From an uncultured Actinomycetes bacterium (GTDB taxonomy: Bacteria > Actinomycetota > Acidimicrobiia > Acidimicrobiales > Acidimicrobilacustridaceae), in the NCBI GenBank assembly GCA_937927725.1, contig CALBSE010000026.1:1-64000 (forward strand): a stretch of 64,000 bases of DNA, read 5' to 3'. Of the stretch, positions 25,067 to 33,306 are shown in pieces. The stretch's first letter is position 1. Each line of letters starts with the position of its first letter. A program made the position numbers and the translations under genes. The notes beneath the pieces were generated by a model. It saw nothing but the letters and a program-made list of their open reading frames with translations, made no database searches and was not told where the DNA came from.

Positions 25067-27010
25067 ATGTCTTACCAATCGCTCTACCGCCGCTATCGCC
25101 CGACCCGCTTCAGCGAGGTCCGCGGTCAAGAGCACCTCGTGTCGGCCTTGCGCAATGCCGTCACCGAAGACCGCCTCGGTCACGCCTATCTCTTCTCCGG
25201 CCCTCGAGGTACGGGCAAAACCTCCACCGCCCGCATCCTGGCCAAGGTTCTCAACTGCGAGAACCCGGTCGACGGCGAGCCATGTTGTGTGTGTGATTCC
25301 TGCCTCTCGATCGACGCCGGAACCAGTTTCGACGTGCACGAGCTCGACGCCGCTTCCAATAACGGTGTCGATGCAATCCGCGATCTCATCTCGAGTGCGT
25401 CGCTCGCAACTCCCGGTCGCTACAAGGTGTACATCCTCGATGAAGTCCACATGCTCTCGACCGCGGCGTCGAACGCATTGTTGAAGACACTCGAAGAACC
25501 GCCGTCGCATGTCATCTTCGTCTTAGCCACCACCGATCCGCAGAAGGTGCTGCCAACCATCCGCAGTCGCACACAGCACTTCGAAGTGCATTTGCTGTCG
25601 GCCGCCGATCTCGAAGGGCTCGTCGATTATGTCGTCGCCGACGCCGGCCTCGAACTTTCGCCCGAAGGTCGCGCCTACGTGTTGCGCGTCGGCGCTGGTT
25701 CCGCTCGCGACACACTTTCGGCCCTTGACCGCGTTGTCGCTGCCGGTGGAATTCCCGACTCGGAAGATGCCGTCGACGAACTTGTCGAAGCATTGTGCGA
25801 GCGCGATACCGGGCGCGCGCTCATTGCTGTCGAAAGCGCACTGTCTCGCGGTCGCAACCCGCGCGTTCTTGGCGAAGCACTTATTGCCCGTTTGCGAGAC
25901 GTGTTCCTCGCATCGGTGGGCGCCGACCTTTCGCGTCTGACCGACACCGACCGCGCACGCGCCATCGAACAGGGCCGCCGCCTTGGTGCTGCCGGTGCAA
26001 CGCGCGCACTCGAATCTCTCGGTGAAGCATTCGTTGGCATTCAAGACGCTCTCGATCCGCGCATTCCCCTCGAAGTCGCACTCGTACGTCTCACTCGTGA
26101 CGACGCCGATGTTTCACTTTCGTCTTTGGCCGATCGCATCTCTCGCCTTGAACGCAACGGCGTTGTTGTTACCGTCGATCCTGCACTCGCAAGCCCAGGT
26201 CCGGCGCGCCCCACCGCCCCGCCGCCCCCCGTTGCCAATGACGACACCGACGACGAACACACCGAGTCAAGCCCGCTGCCCGCGGCAGGCAGTCGTCCCG
26301 CCGACGTTGCTCGCCAAGAATTGGCTCGCCGCTCAGGCGCTGACGAAGGCACACGCCCGGGACGCCCTGCCGCACGCCCCGCTGCCGGCCGTCCCGCCCG
26401 ACCCGCTCGTCCCGGTTCCGCCCCCGCACAAAACGCTCCTTCGGCCGCTGCTGCCGCGCCCGCACCTGTCGCAGAGCCAGAATCAGTAGCCGAAACTGCG
26501 CCTTCGCCCGAACCGCGCGTCGAGGCAGCCCCCAGCGCGCCAGAACCGACCCCGGCAGCACCTGCGCCGGCGCCAAACGGTGGTGCAATGCCGGCACTCG
26601 TCGATCTCACTCGCATCTGGAGTGACACCCTCCTTCCCGCACTCCCCCAAAAGTCTCGGGCTCGTTTTTCCGGCGGACACTGGGTCGAGGTTGTCGACGG
26701 CGTCGCAGTGTTCGGACTTCCAAACGAACCGCATGCGACTCGCTGCGAAGAACTCCGGCCCGAGGTCGAGTCGGTGTTGTCTGCCCACTTCGGCACCACC
26801 GTTCCCATCCGACTCGTTGTCGATGGTTCGGCTCCCGATCCGTCAGCACCGCGCGCGGTTGCCGCATCGCGACGAGCCGCCGCGGACGAAAATCCCATCG
26901 ACGAATCCATCGACCTCGACGACCTCACCAACGCCCGAGGAACAGCAACTGCCGGCGTTGACCGCATCGCCGCAGTGTTCCCTGGCGCATCACTCGTCGA
27001 CGAAGAGTAA
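25067..27010 (+). CDS. dnaX: DNA polymerase III subunits gamma and tau
   Basis: 647 residues. AAA+ clamp-loader ATPase: YRRYRPTRFSEVRGQEHLV, Walker A GPRGTGKTS, zinc cluster CENPVDGEPCCVCDSC, Walker B ILDEVHML, sensor I VLATTDPQKVLPTIRSR. Domain III follows to about 360; then an Ala/Pro-rich low-complexity linker (about 375-510) and a short C-terminal tau-like domain ending DRIAAVFPGASLVDEE. Loads the beta sliding clamp. Start MSYQSLYRRYRP is the family norm. Confidence 0.96.
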   Translation: MSYQSLYRRYRPTRFSEVRGQEHLVSALRNAVTEDRLGHAYLFSGPRGTGKTSTARILAKVLNCENPVDGEPCCVCDSCLSIDAGTSFDVHELDAASNNGVDAIRDLISSASLATPGRYKVYILDEVHMLSTAASNALLKTLEEPPSHVIFVLATTDPQKVLPTIRSRTQHFEVHLLSAADLEGLVDYVVADAGLELSPEGRAYVLRVGAGSARDTLSALDRVVAAGGIPDSEDAVDELVEALCERDTGRALIAVESALSRGRNPRVLGEALIARLRDVFLASVGADLSRLTDTDRARAIEQGRRLGAAGATRALESLGEAFVGIQDALDPRIPLEVALVRLTRDDADVSLSSLADRISRLERNGVVVTVDPALASPGPARPTAPPPPVANDDTDDEHTESSPLPAAGSRPADVARQELARRSGADEGTRPGRPAARPAAGRPARPARPGSAPAQNAPSAAAAAPAPVAEPESVAETAPSPEPRVEAAPSAPEPTPAAPAPAPNGGAMPALVDLTRIWSDTLLPALPQKSRARFSGGHWVEVVDGVAVFGLPNEPHATRCEELRPEVESVLSAHFGTTVPIRLVVDGSAPDPSAPRAVAASRRAAADENPIDESIDLDDLTNARGTATAGVDRIAAVFPGASLVDEE

Positions 27011-27043
27011 ACCCCCTACCCCTTCGCCCCTCCGGGAGCCCAC

Positions 27044-27457
27044 ATGTCAGATCAATTCGATCTCGGTTCGATGCTGAGCCAAGCCATGGCCATGCAGCAG
27101 CAATTCGAACAAGCCCGTGCCGATGCGGCGATGCGCGAATTCATTGGCCAAGCCGGCGGTAACGCCGTGGCTATTCGCATCACCGGCGGTCTCCAGGTGC
27201 TCGACGTTTCGATTTCACCCGAAGCAGTCGACCCCGCCGATGTTTCGATGCTTGAAGATCTCGTGCTGGCCGCGTTTCACGATGCGCTTGCACAAATCGA
27301 TGCCATGCAACAAGAGGTACTCGGCCCATTTCAAAATGCCGGCATGCCCGATCTCGGCGATCTCGGCGGCCTCGCCGATCTTGAATCACTCGGGCTCTTT
27401 GGTGCGGCCGACGACATCATCGAAATCGACTCGCCGAATTCCGGCGATCACGCGTGA
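27044..27457 (+). CDS. ebfC: YbaB/EbfC-family nucleoid-associated protein
   Basis: 137 residues. N-terminal amphipathic MLSQAMAMQQQFEQARAD and central GGNAVAIRITGGLQVLDVSISPEAVDP..VSMLEDLVLAAFHDALAQIDAMQQEVLG match YbaB/EbfC dimers that bind DNA. The C-terminal 40 residues are an acidic Gly/Leu-Asp repeat-like extension (DLGDLGGLADLESLGLFGAADD) longer than usual. Lies between dnaX and recR as in most bacteria; stop overlaps the recR GTG. Confidence 0.9.
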   Translation: MSDQFDLGSMLSQAMAMQQQFEQARADAAMREFIGQAGGNAVAIRITGGLQVLDVSISPEAVDPADVSMLEDLVLAAFHDALAQIDAMQQEVLGPFQNAGMPDLGDLGGLADLESLGLFGAADDIIEIDSPNSGDHA

Positions 27458-28056
27458 GCGTCTACGCCGGTCCGGTACAGGACCTCATCGATGAACTTGG
27501 TCGCCTTCCCGGCGTTGGCCCGAAGTCGGCGCAACGAATCGCGTTTCATCTTCTGAAACTTCCGACAGAAGATGCTCTCCGAATCGCTACAGCTATTGCG
27601 GTCGTAAAAGAACGCGTCAGTTTCTGCGCGATTTGTTTCAACGTGTCCGAAGGTGACTCGTGCGGAATCTGCAGCGACACTCGCCGCGAAGCAAGCGTTG
27701 TGTGTGTCGTTGAAGAACCACGCGACATCGTTGCCGTTGAAAAGACGGGCGAATACCGCGGTCGCTATCACGTACTGCAAGGCGCGATCAGCCCCATCGA
27801 AGGCATCGGCCCCGATCAGCTGCGGGTGAAAGAACTTCTTGCTCGCATCGAACCCGAAGGCATCGAAGAAGTCATTCTCTGCACGAACCCAAACATCGAA
27901 GGCGAAGCCACTGCGATGTACTTAGGTCGCTTGCTGAAACCACTCGGTATTCGCGTCACACGAATTGCCAGCGGACTACCTGTCGGTGGCGACCTCGAGT
28001 ACGCAGACGAGCTCACGCTCGGCCGCGCCCTCGAGGGCCGCCGCGACGTCGATTAA
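27454..28056 (+). CDS. recR: Recombination mediator RecR
   Basis: 200 residues starting at GTG 27454 within a GTGA overlap with ebfC. Helix-hairpin-helix LIDELGRLPGVGPKSAQRIAFHLL, zinc motif CAICFNVSEGDSCGIC, Toprim VVCVVEEPRDIVAVEKTGEYRGRYHVLQG and Walker-like C-terminus VTRIASGLPVGGDLEYADELTLGRALEGR. Works with RecF/RecO to load RecA at gaps. Convergent with the thiolase gene, 1 nt apart, without an evident terminator. Confidence 0.96.
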   Translation: MSVYAGPVQDLIDELGRLPGVGPKSAQRIAFHLLKLPTEDALRIATAIAVVKERVSFCAICFNVSEGDSCGICSDTRREASVVCVVEEPRDIVAVEKTGEYRGRYHVLQGAISPIEGIGPDQLRVKELLARIEPEGIEEVILCTNPNIEGEATAMYLGRLLKPLGIRVTRIASGLPVGGDLEYADELTLGRALEGRRDVD

Positions 28057-28057
28057 C

Positions 28058-29239
28058 TCAGATCGACTCAAGAAGGATGGCGTCGCCCTGACCGCCACCA
28101 CCACAAAGTGCCGCAGCACCCTTGCCGCCACCGCGACGCTTGAGTTCCATCAGAAGGTGCAATGCAACGCGGGTGCCGGACATGCCAATCGGGTGACCAA
28201 GTGCAATTGCGCCACCATTGACGTTGGTGATTTCGTCAGTGATGCCGAGTGTGGCCATCGAAGCAACACCAACTGCGGCGAATGCTTCGTTGAGTTCAAA
28301 CAGGTCAAGATCGCTGACCTTCATGCCAGTGCGATCAAGCGCGTTCTTGATTGCGTTTGCCGGCTGGTCAAGAAGTGACGCATCGGGTCCAGCAACCTGT
28401 CCGTAACCAATGATGCGACCGAGCGGCGTAATGCCGAGACGTTCCGCAGCCGCTTCAGACGCAACGATGACGGCCGCACCGCCATCGGAAATCTGTGATG
28501 CGTTACCAGCGGTGATGTTGCCGGCCTTGTCGAACGCCGGACGAAGTCCGCTCAGCGACTCGTAGGTGGATTCTGCGCGAACGCCTTCGTCGACAGAGAA
28601 CAACTTGGGGTCGCCCTTGCGCTGCGGAATCTCGACGTTGACAATTTCGTCGTTGAAGAGTCCGTCGGCTTGCGCCTTTACCGCACGTGCATGTGAAAGC
28701 GCAGCGAGTGCATCTTGCGATTCACGACTGATACCCGCCGTTGCCGCGTACTTTTCGGTCCCAGCACCCATAGCCAGCTGATCGATGGCGCAGAACAAAC
28801 CGTCGAACATCATTGAGTCGATGATTTTGCCGTCGCCCATTCGAAGACCAGCGCGAGCGCCGGGCATGAGGTACGGAGCGTTGGTCATGGACTCCATACC
28901 GCCGGCGACAACGATGTCGGCTTCGCCGGACTGGATGTAGAGGTCGGCGAGGTGAATCGCATTGAGACCCGAGAGACACACCTTGTTCACGGTGGTTGAC
29001 GGCGCCGACATGGGGATGCCCGCCTTCGTCGAGGCCTGACGCGCTGTCATCTGACCCGCGCCGCCCAAGAGCACCTGGCCCATGAAGACGTAGTCGATCT
29101 GATCGGGGGTGAGCCCGGCGCGCTGCAGCGCGGCGCGAATGGCGATTGCACCAAGGTCGGTGGCTTCGAATCCGGCGAGTGCGCCAGAAAGCTTGCCGAT
29201 AGGAGTACGAGCGCCAGCGAGAATGACCGATCCAGCCAT
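28058..29239 (-). CDS. Acetyl-CoA C-acetyltransferase (thiolase)
   Basis: 393 residues, the normal length. Acyl-enzyme cysteine C88 in NKVCLSGLNAI, GHPIGMSGTR histidine and the C-terminal catalytic cysteine in ALCGGGGQGDA are all present; the NEAFA motif is in FELNEAFAAVG. Condenses two acetyl-CoA to acetoacetyl-CoA (or cleaves it). TTGGAGG precedes the ATG. It is divergent from ccr over a 175-bp promoter region with a palindrome also found before the 3-hydroxybutyryl-CoA dehydrogenase gene, which argues for the biosynthetic direction. Confidence 0.93.
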   Translation of the reverse strand: MAGSVILAGARTPIGKLSGALAGFEATDLGAIAIRAALQRAGLTPDQIDYVFMGQVLLGGAGQMTARQASTKAGIPMSAPSTTVNKVCLSGLNAIHLADLYIQSGEADIVVAGGMESMTNAPYLMPGARAGLRMGDGKIIDSMMFDGLFCAIDQLAMGAGTEKYAATAGISRESQDALAALSHARAVKAQADGLFNDEIVNVEIPQRKGDPKLFSVDEGVRAESTYESLSGLRPAFDKAGNITAGNASQISDGGAAVIVASEAAAERLGITPLGRIIGYGQVAGPDASLLDQPANAIKNALDRTGMKVSDLDLFELNEAFAAVGVASMATLGITDEITNVNGGAIALGHPIGMSGTRVALHLLMELKRRGGGKGAAALCGGGGQGDAILLESI

Positions 29240-29326
29240 GTCTGAACCTCCAAGAGGATGAGTACCTAGCCGCCAACTCAGACAGGTGGTCGACTGGAGG
29301 GACGGTGATGTCCCGGGCCGAAACTC

Positions 29327-29339
29327 TACCCGTCGGTAA
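29327..29339. promoter_or_regulatory. Candidate operator TACC-CGTC-GGTAA between thiolase and ccr genes
   Basis: Same architecture as at 4849-4861: GAAAC on the left, TACC-CNNC-GGTAAC core, TC on the right. It lies in the divergent promoter region, 88 nt from the thiolase ATG and 76 nt from the ccr ATG, where one regulator could control both directions. Confidence 0.5.
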
Positions 29340-29414
29340 CTCGCGGAGCCTCATGACCTTGGGGTCGTCGATCACATGGCCGCCCAGGCCGCCGGACCGG
29401 TAGCGTTCCGCCCC

Positions 29415-30755
29415 ATGCAACAGATCATTGACGCCATTTTGCAGGGAGCCCCAGGCGAGGAACTCGCGGCCATCCCCCTTCCCGAGTCCTACAAAGCCAC
29501 CGTCATGCTCGCTTCCGAGCAGACGATGTTCGACGGCATGGAATCCACCGAGAAGGACCCCCGCCAGTCGCTGCACCTCAAAGAAATCGCCATGCCTGAG
29601 CTCGCCCCCGATGAGGTTGTCATCGCGGTCATGGCGAGTTCGATCAACTTCAACACGGTGTGGTCGTCGATCTTTGAACCGGTCTCGACCTTCGGCTTCC
29701 TCAAGCGACTCGGCAAAGAGAGCTACTGGGGTGCACGCCACGACCAACCGTTCCATGCCGTTGGCTCCGACGCGTCCGGCGTTGTGCTGCGAGTCGGCAG
29801 TGCTGTGCGTAAATGGAAGGTCGGCGACAAAGTTGTCGTTCATTGCAACTACGTCGATGATCAGGATCCTTCAAGCCACAACGATTCGATGCTTGGCGAC
29901 AACCAGCGCATTTGGGGATTCGAAACGAACTACGGCGGTCTAGCGGAACTCTCCGTCGTCAAGGCAAACCAACTCATGCCCAAGCCCACGCATCTTTCGT
30001 GGGAAGAAGCGTCAGTCAACGCGCTGTGCAACTCGACCAGCTACCGAATGCTGGTCAGCAAGAACGCCGCGCAAATGAAGCAAGGCGATGCCGTACTTGT
30101 GTGGGGTGCATCGGGCGGCCTCGGTGGTTATGCCGTGCAATACATCCTCAATGGTGGCGGCACTCCTGTCGGGGTTGTGTCATCGCCCGAAAAGGTCGCA
30201 TTGCTGAACGATCTCGGCGTTGAGCACGTCATCGATCGACGCGAGGCCAACTACAAGTTCTGGGCTGATGAACACACGCAAGATGAGTCCGAATGGCGTC
30301 GTCTCGGAAAAGACATCCGTTCAATGATCGGTCGCGATGTCGACATCGTGTTTGAACATCCCGGTCGCCAGACTTTTGGAGCTTCGGTATTTGTTGCAGC
30401 GCGCGGCGGCACCATCGTCACGTGTGCTGCAACAAGCGGCTTCATGATCGAGTACGACAACCGTCATCTCTGGATGAAGTTGAAGAACATCATTAGTTCA
30501 CACTTCGCGAATTACGCAGAAGCATGGGCAGCAAACCAACTCATCTGCGAAGGCAAGATTCAGCCGATTCTTTCCGCCGTTTATCCGCTTGATCAAACTG
30601 GTGAAGCCGCCTACCAAGTTCATAAGAACCTGCACGAGGGCAAAATTGGCGTGTTGTGCCTCGCCCCTTCTGAAGGCCTCGGCATCGACGACCCCGAATT
30701 CCGAGCGAAGGTCGGCGAAGATCGCATCACTGCGTTCCGTCGTCACGGCGCATAA
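29415..30755 (+). CDS. ccr: Crotonyl-CoA carboxylase/reductase
   Basis: 446 residues from ATG 29415, which lines up with the Streptomyces-type N-terminus (MQQIIDAILQ); an ATG at 29376 is in frame. NADPH-dependent reductive carboxylation of crotonyl-CoA to (2S)-ethylmalonyl-CoA. MDR fold with VLVWGASGGLGGYAVQ and VFEHPGRQTFGASVFVA. The four CO2-pocket residues described for the Kitasatospora enzyme are all present here as N80, F169, E170 and H363 (in INFNTVW, WGFETNYGG and SSHFANY), so carboxylation and not only reduction is expected. Followed by the epimerase gene. Confidence 0.93.
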   Translation: MQQIIDAILQGAPGEELAAIPLPESYKATVMLASEQTMFDGMESTEKDPRQSLHLKEIAMPELAPDEVVIAVMASSINFNTVWSSIFEPVSTFGFLKRLGKESYWGARHDQPFHAVGSDASGVVLRVGSAVRKWKVGDKVVVHCNYVDDQDPSSHNDSMLGDNQRIWGFETNYGGLAELSVVKANQLMPKPTHLSWEEASVNALCNSTSYRMLVSKNAAQMKQGDAVLVWGASGGLGGYAVQYILNGGGTPVGVVSSPEKVALLNDLGVEHVIDRREANYKFWADEHTQDESEWRRLGKDIRSMIGRDVDIVFEHPGRQTFGASVFVAARGGTIVTCAATSGFMIEYDNRHLWMKLKNIISSHFANYAEAWAANQLICEGKIQPILSAVYPLDQTGEAAYQVHKNLHEGKIGVLCLAPSEGLGIDDPEFRAKVGEDRITAFRRHGA

Positions 30756-30826
30756 CGCCACAACTAAGGACGAATCCAATGGCCATCACCGCACGCCGTC
30801 CCGGCGAAGAAGAATCAGGAGTTCAA

Positions 30827-31258
30827 ATGAGCGAAGCCGCTGCGAATCAAAAGCCACTACTTACAGAAATTGATCACATCGCGATCGCGGTCCCCGATCT
30901 TGGCGCAGCTATCGATTACTACCGCGAAACGTTCGGCGCCGTCGTCGATCATCGCGAGGTCGTTGAAAGCGATGGCGTCGAAGAGGCGCTGCTCAAGGTG
31001 GCCGAAAGTTATGTGCAGTTGCTCACGCCTAACCGCGAGGACTCCACTGTTGCGAAGTGGCTCAACACTCGTGGCGGTCCTGGCATTCACCACGTCGGTT
31101 ACCGAGTTGCCGACTGCGGTGAAGCTCTCGAAGCAGTCAAGGCTCAGGGATTTCGCGTGCTCGACGACGCCCCCCGCCCTGGTTCACGCGGCACGACTGT
31201 TGCGTTCATCCACCCAAAGGACGCGCTCGGCACCTTGATCGAACTCGTTCAGGAGTAG
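30827..31258 (+). CDS. mce: Ethylmalonyl-CoA/methylmalonyl-CoA epimerase
   Basis: 143 residues from ATG 30827 with GGAG 6 nt upstream; an in-frame ATG at 30779 with AAGGA would add 16 residues. Two vicinal-oxygen-chelate modules, with metal ligands H in EIDHIAIAVPD, H in GIHHVGYRV and E in TLIELVQ. Interconverts the 2R and 2S acyl-CoA epimers needed between Ccr and the mutase, and for methylmalonyl-CoA. Directly downstream of ccr, so likely the same operon. Confidence 0.9.
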   Translation: MSEAAANQKPLLTEIDHIAIAVPDLGAAIDYYRETFGAVVDHREVVESDGVEEALLKVAESYVQLLTPNREDSTVAKWLNTRGGPGIHHVGYRVADCGEALEAVKAQGFRVLDDAPRPGSRGTTVAFIHPKDALGTLIELVQE

Positions 31259-31261
31259 CGC

Positions 31262-31771
31262 TCAGCAGTTTTTGCGTTGCCAACTTTCGATAACTGACGT
31301 CGCCATCGACGCGCCCGTCATGTCCGGGTAGTTATTCACCGCGCTCATGGCCGCATCAAACGTCGAAGCACTCGCTATCGCTGAGCCCAACCACGTTGAA
31401 TAGCTCTTCAATGTGTCGAGGGCTGTTGCGGCATCGGACGGCACGCCGTTCCTTGCTGCAGCGAACAACGCAACGTTGCTCGCTGCATCGGTAATGATCC
31501 GTTGCTTCTCAGCAGACCAATTTCCCGTGTTCTTCGGACGAAGATCACTCATCGCTAACGCTGAGGCGAGCGCCGAACACGGCCCCTGCTCTGTGGACGG
31601 GATGGTCGAAGGCGAGGGTGGAACCGATGAAGGAACCGTGGTTACCAGCGTCGTCGATGTTGACGAACTCGAAGAAGACAACCCGCAGCCGGCAACAACA
31701 ATCGCAGTTACCAACACAACGGCGAGGCCCAGCGAACGGCAGGCTGACCCACGTGTGCGGAAAGTTTCCAT
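31262..31771 (-). CDS. Small lipoprotein with Ser/Thr-rich linker
   Basis: 169 residues. Signal peptide with lipobox VVAGC (Cys about 29), a run of Ser then Thr/Pro (about 32-60), and a soluble 100-residue domain with conserved-looking CSALASALAMSDLRPKN and a terminal Cys (KNC). The two cysteines may form a disulfide. Family unknown. Convergent with the epimerase gene (3 nt apart) and divergent from xseA. Confidence 0.7.
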   Translation of the reverse strand: METFRTRGSACRSLGLAVVLVTAIVVAGCGLSSSSSSTSTTLVTTVPSSVPPSPSTIPSTEQGPCSALASALAMSDLRPKNTGNWSAEKQRIITDAASNVALFAAARNGVPSDAATALDTLKSYSTWLGSAIASASTFDAAMSAVNNYPDMTGASMATSVIESWQRKNC

Positions 31772-31813
31772 GAGCCGACTCTATGAGGGCAATCGCCCGC
31801 TACGGTGCCGGCC

Positions 31814-33046
31814 ATGACCGGCGAAAATTACACGGTGACCGAACTCATGACGGCCACTGCCGATGCCATCAAGGACCGCCTTGGCGGTGCAGTGTGGGTC
31901 GATGGCGAGATTTCCGGGCCAAGAGAGTCGCGTGGACATTTTTATTTCGACCTTGTCGACCGCGACGAAAAGGGAGCAGTCACCGCAAAAGTTCCTGTCG
32001 CCCTGTGGAGCCGAACTCGCACCCGCGTCGATCAGAAACTTCGCGACGCAGGAACAGTCCGACTTGAAGAAGGCGTCAAAGTTCGAATTCGCGGTCCGCT
32101 AGAGCTGTGGCTCGCCGGAGGGCGTTTGCAACTGACGATGCAGGATATCGATCCTGCATTCACCCTCGAAGCACTCGAATCAGAGCGCGAACGCGTACTC
32201 GCTCTCCTTCGGGCGGAAAATCTGATCGACCGCAATCGGTCACTACCGCTCGGCGCGATGCCACTACACATCGCATTGATCACCGCTGACGAGAGTGCCG
32301 CCCAAGCCGATTTCATGCACTCTCTAGTAGAGAGCGGCCTTCCATGGAATGTTGCCTTTATCGATTCAAAGGTGCAGGGCGCTGGCGCGGAACGCACAAT
32401 CGCTGCAGCAATGCGAACTGCACAACGAATGAATGTCGACGTCATCGCATTGGTACGCGGTGGCGGATCGAGACTCGATCTTGCTGTTTTCGATCACGAG
32501 CTTGTAGCTAGAACTATCGCGACAGCAAACCTGCCGGTCTTCACCGGCATCGGTCACGAGATCGACACGAGCGTTGCTGATGTTGTGGCCCATACGGCAA
32601 ACAAAACTCCAACAGCATGTGCAGAAGCGCTTATCGACATCGCGATGGACGTCGTGAACCGAAGCGAAGTTGCGTGGAGCGATATTTCCGGAATCGCGAC
32701 GACAACAATTGACACCGAACGTGAACGCCTGGCTCGGTACGCACGACACGCTGCTATTGGTGCTCGCACACGCCTCACCGTCGAACGTCATCGGATGAGC
32801 ACGACTACCGCACGGCTCACCCGAACGATCGACACAACAACAAAATCAGAGAAACAAGCGCTCAACCTCTTCGCAGCACGGCTCAGCGCTGTCGATCCCG
32901 TTCGCACGTTGGCTCGCGGCTGGTCAATTACCCGCACCGCGAGCGGTACGGTCGTGCGACGAGCCTCCGAGGTTTCGCCCGGCGACACTCTTGTGACCAC
33001 CGTGGCCGATGGCACCATCACCAGTACAGCAACCGAAATCGATTGA
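31814..33046 (+). CDS. xseA: Exodeoxyribonuclease VII large subunit
   Basis: 410 residues from ATG 31814 (a GTG at 31805 is in frame). N-terminal OB-fold: YTVTELMTATADAIKDRLGGAVWVDGEISGPRESRGHFYFDL; core: ALITADESAAQADFMHSL, VIALVRGGGSRLDLAVFDHELVARTIATANLPVFTGIGHEIDTSVADVVAH, PTACAEAL; then a coiled coil. The family motif is complete. Degrades single-stranded DNA with XseB, encoded 8 nt downstream. Confidence 0.95.
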   Translation: MTGENYTVTELMTATADAIKDRLGGAVWVDGEISGPRESRGHFYFDLVDRDEKGAVTAKVPVALWSRTRTRVDQKLRDAGTVRLEEGVKVRIRGPLELWLAGGRLQLTMQDIDPAFTLEALESERERVLALLRAENLIDRNRSLPLGAMPLHIALITADESAAQADFMHSLVESGLPWNVAFIDSKVQGAGAERTIAAAMRTAQRMNVDVIALVRGGGSRLDLAVFDHELVARTIATANLPVFTGIGHEIDTSVADVVAHTANKTPTACAEALIDIAMDVVNRSEVAWSDISGIATTTIDTERERLARYARHAAIGARTRLTVERHRMSTTTARLTRTIDTTTKSEKQALNLFAARLSAVDPVRTLARGWSITRTASGTVVRRASEVSPGDTLVTTVADGTITSTATEID

Positions 33047-33054
33047 GAGACCCC

Positions 33055-33306
33055 ATGGCAACCAAGAAGAGCACGTCCGATTCCCTCGGTTACGCAGACG
33101 CGGTCACGGAACTCGAGGAAATTCTCACCGAGCTCGAAGCCGACGACGTGGATGTCGATCGGTTGGCCGAGCAGGTTCGCCGTGCCGCTGACCTTATTGA
33201 GTTGTGCCGCGGACGTCTCGAGAATGCACAGATCGAAGTCACTCGAATCGTCGCTGATCTCGATGCTCTCGATGCTCTCGATAGCGACGACGAAGAGGAC
33301 GAGTGA
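33055..33306 (+). CDS. xseB: Exodeoxyribonuclease VII small subunit
   Basis: 83 residues from ATG 33055, 8 nt after xseA. LGYADAVTELEEILTELEADDVDVDRLAEQVRRAADLIELCRGRLENAQIEV is the family two-helix hairpin; the acidic tail DALDSDDEEDE is common. Stop overlaps the prenyl synthetase start by 4 nt. Confidence 0.95.
   Translation: MATKKSTSDSLGYADAVTELEEILTELEADDVDVDRLAEQVRRAADLIELCRGRLENAQIEVTRIVADLDALDALDSDDEEDE

Noticed and set aside
28722..29843. 373-aa open frame on the - strand across the thiolase/ccr promoter region
   Set aside because: Out of frame with the thiolase and antisense to ccr; composition is Arg/His-rich as expected of a shadow.
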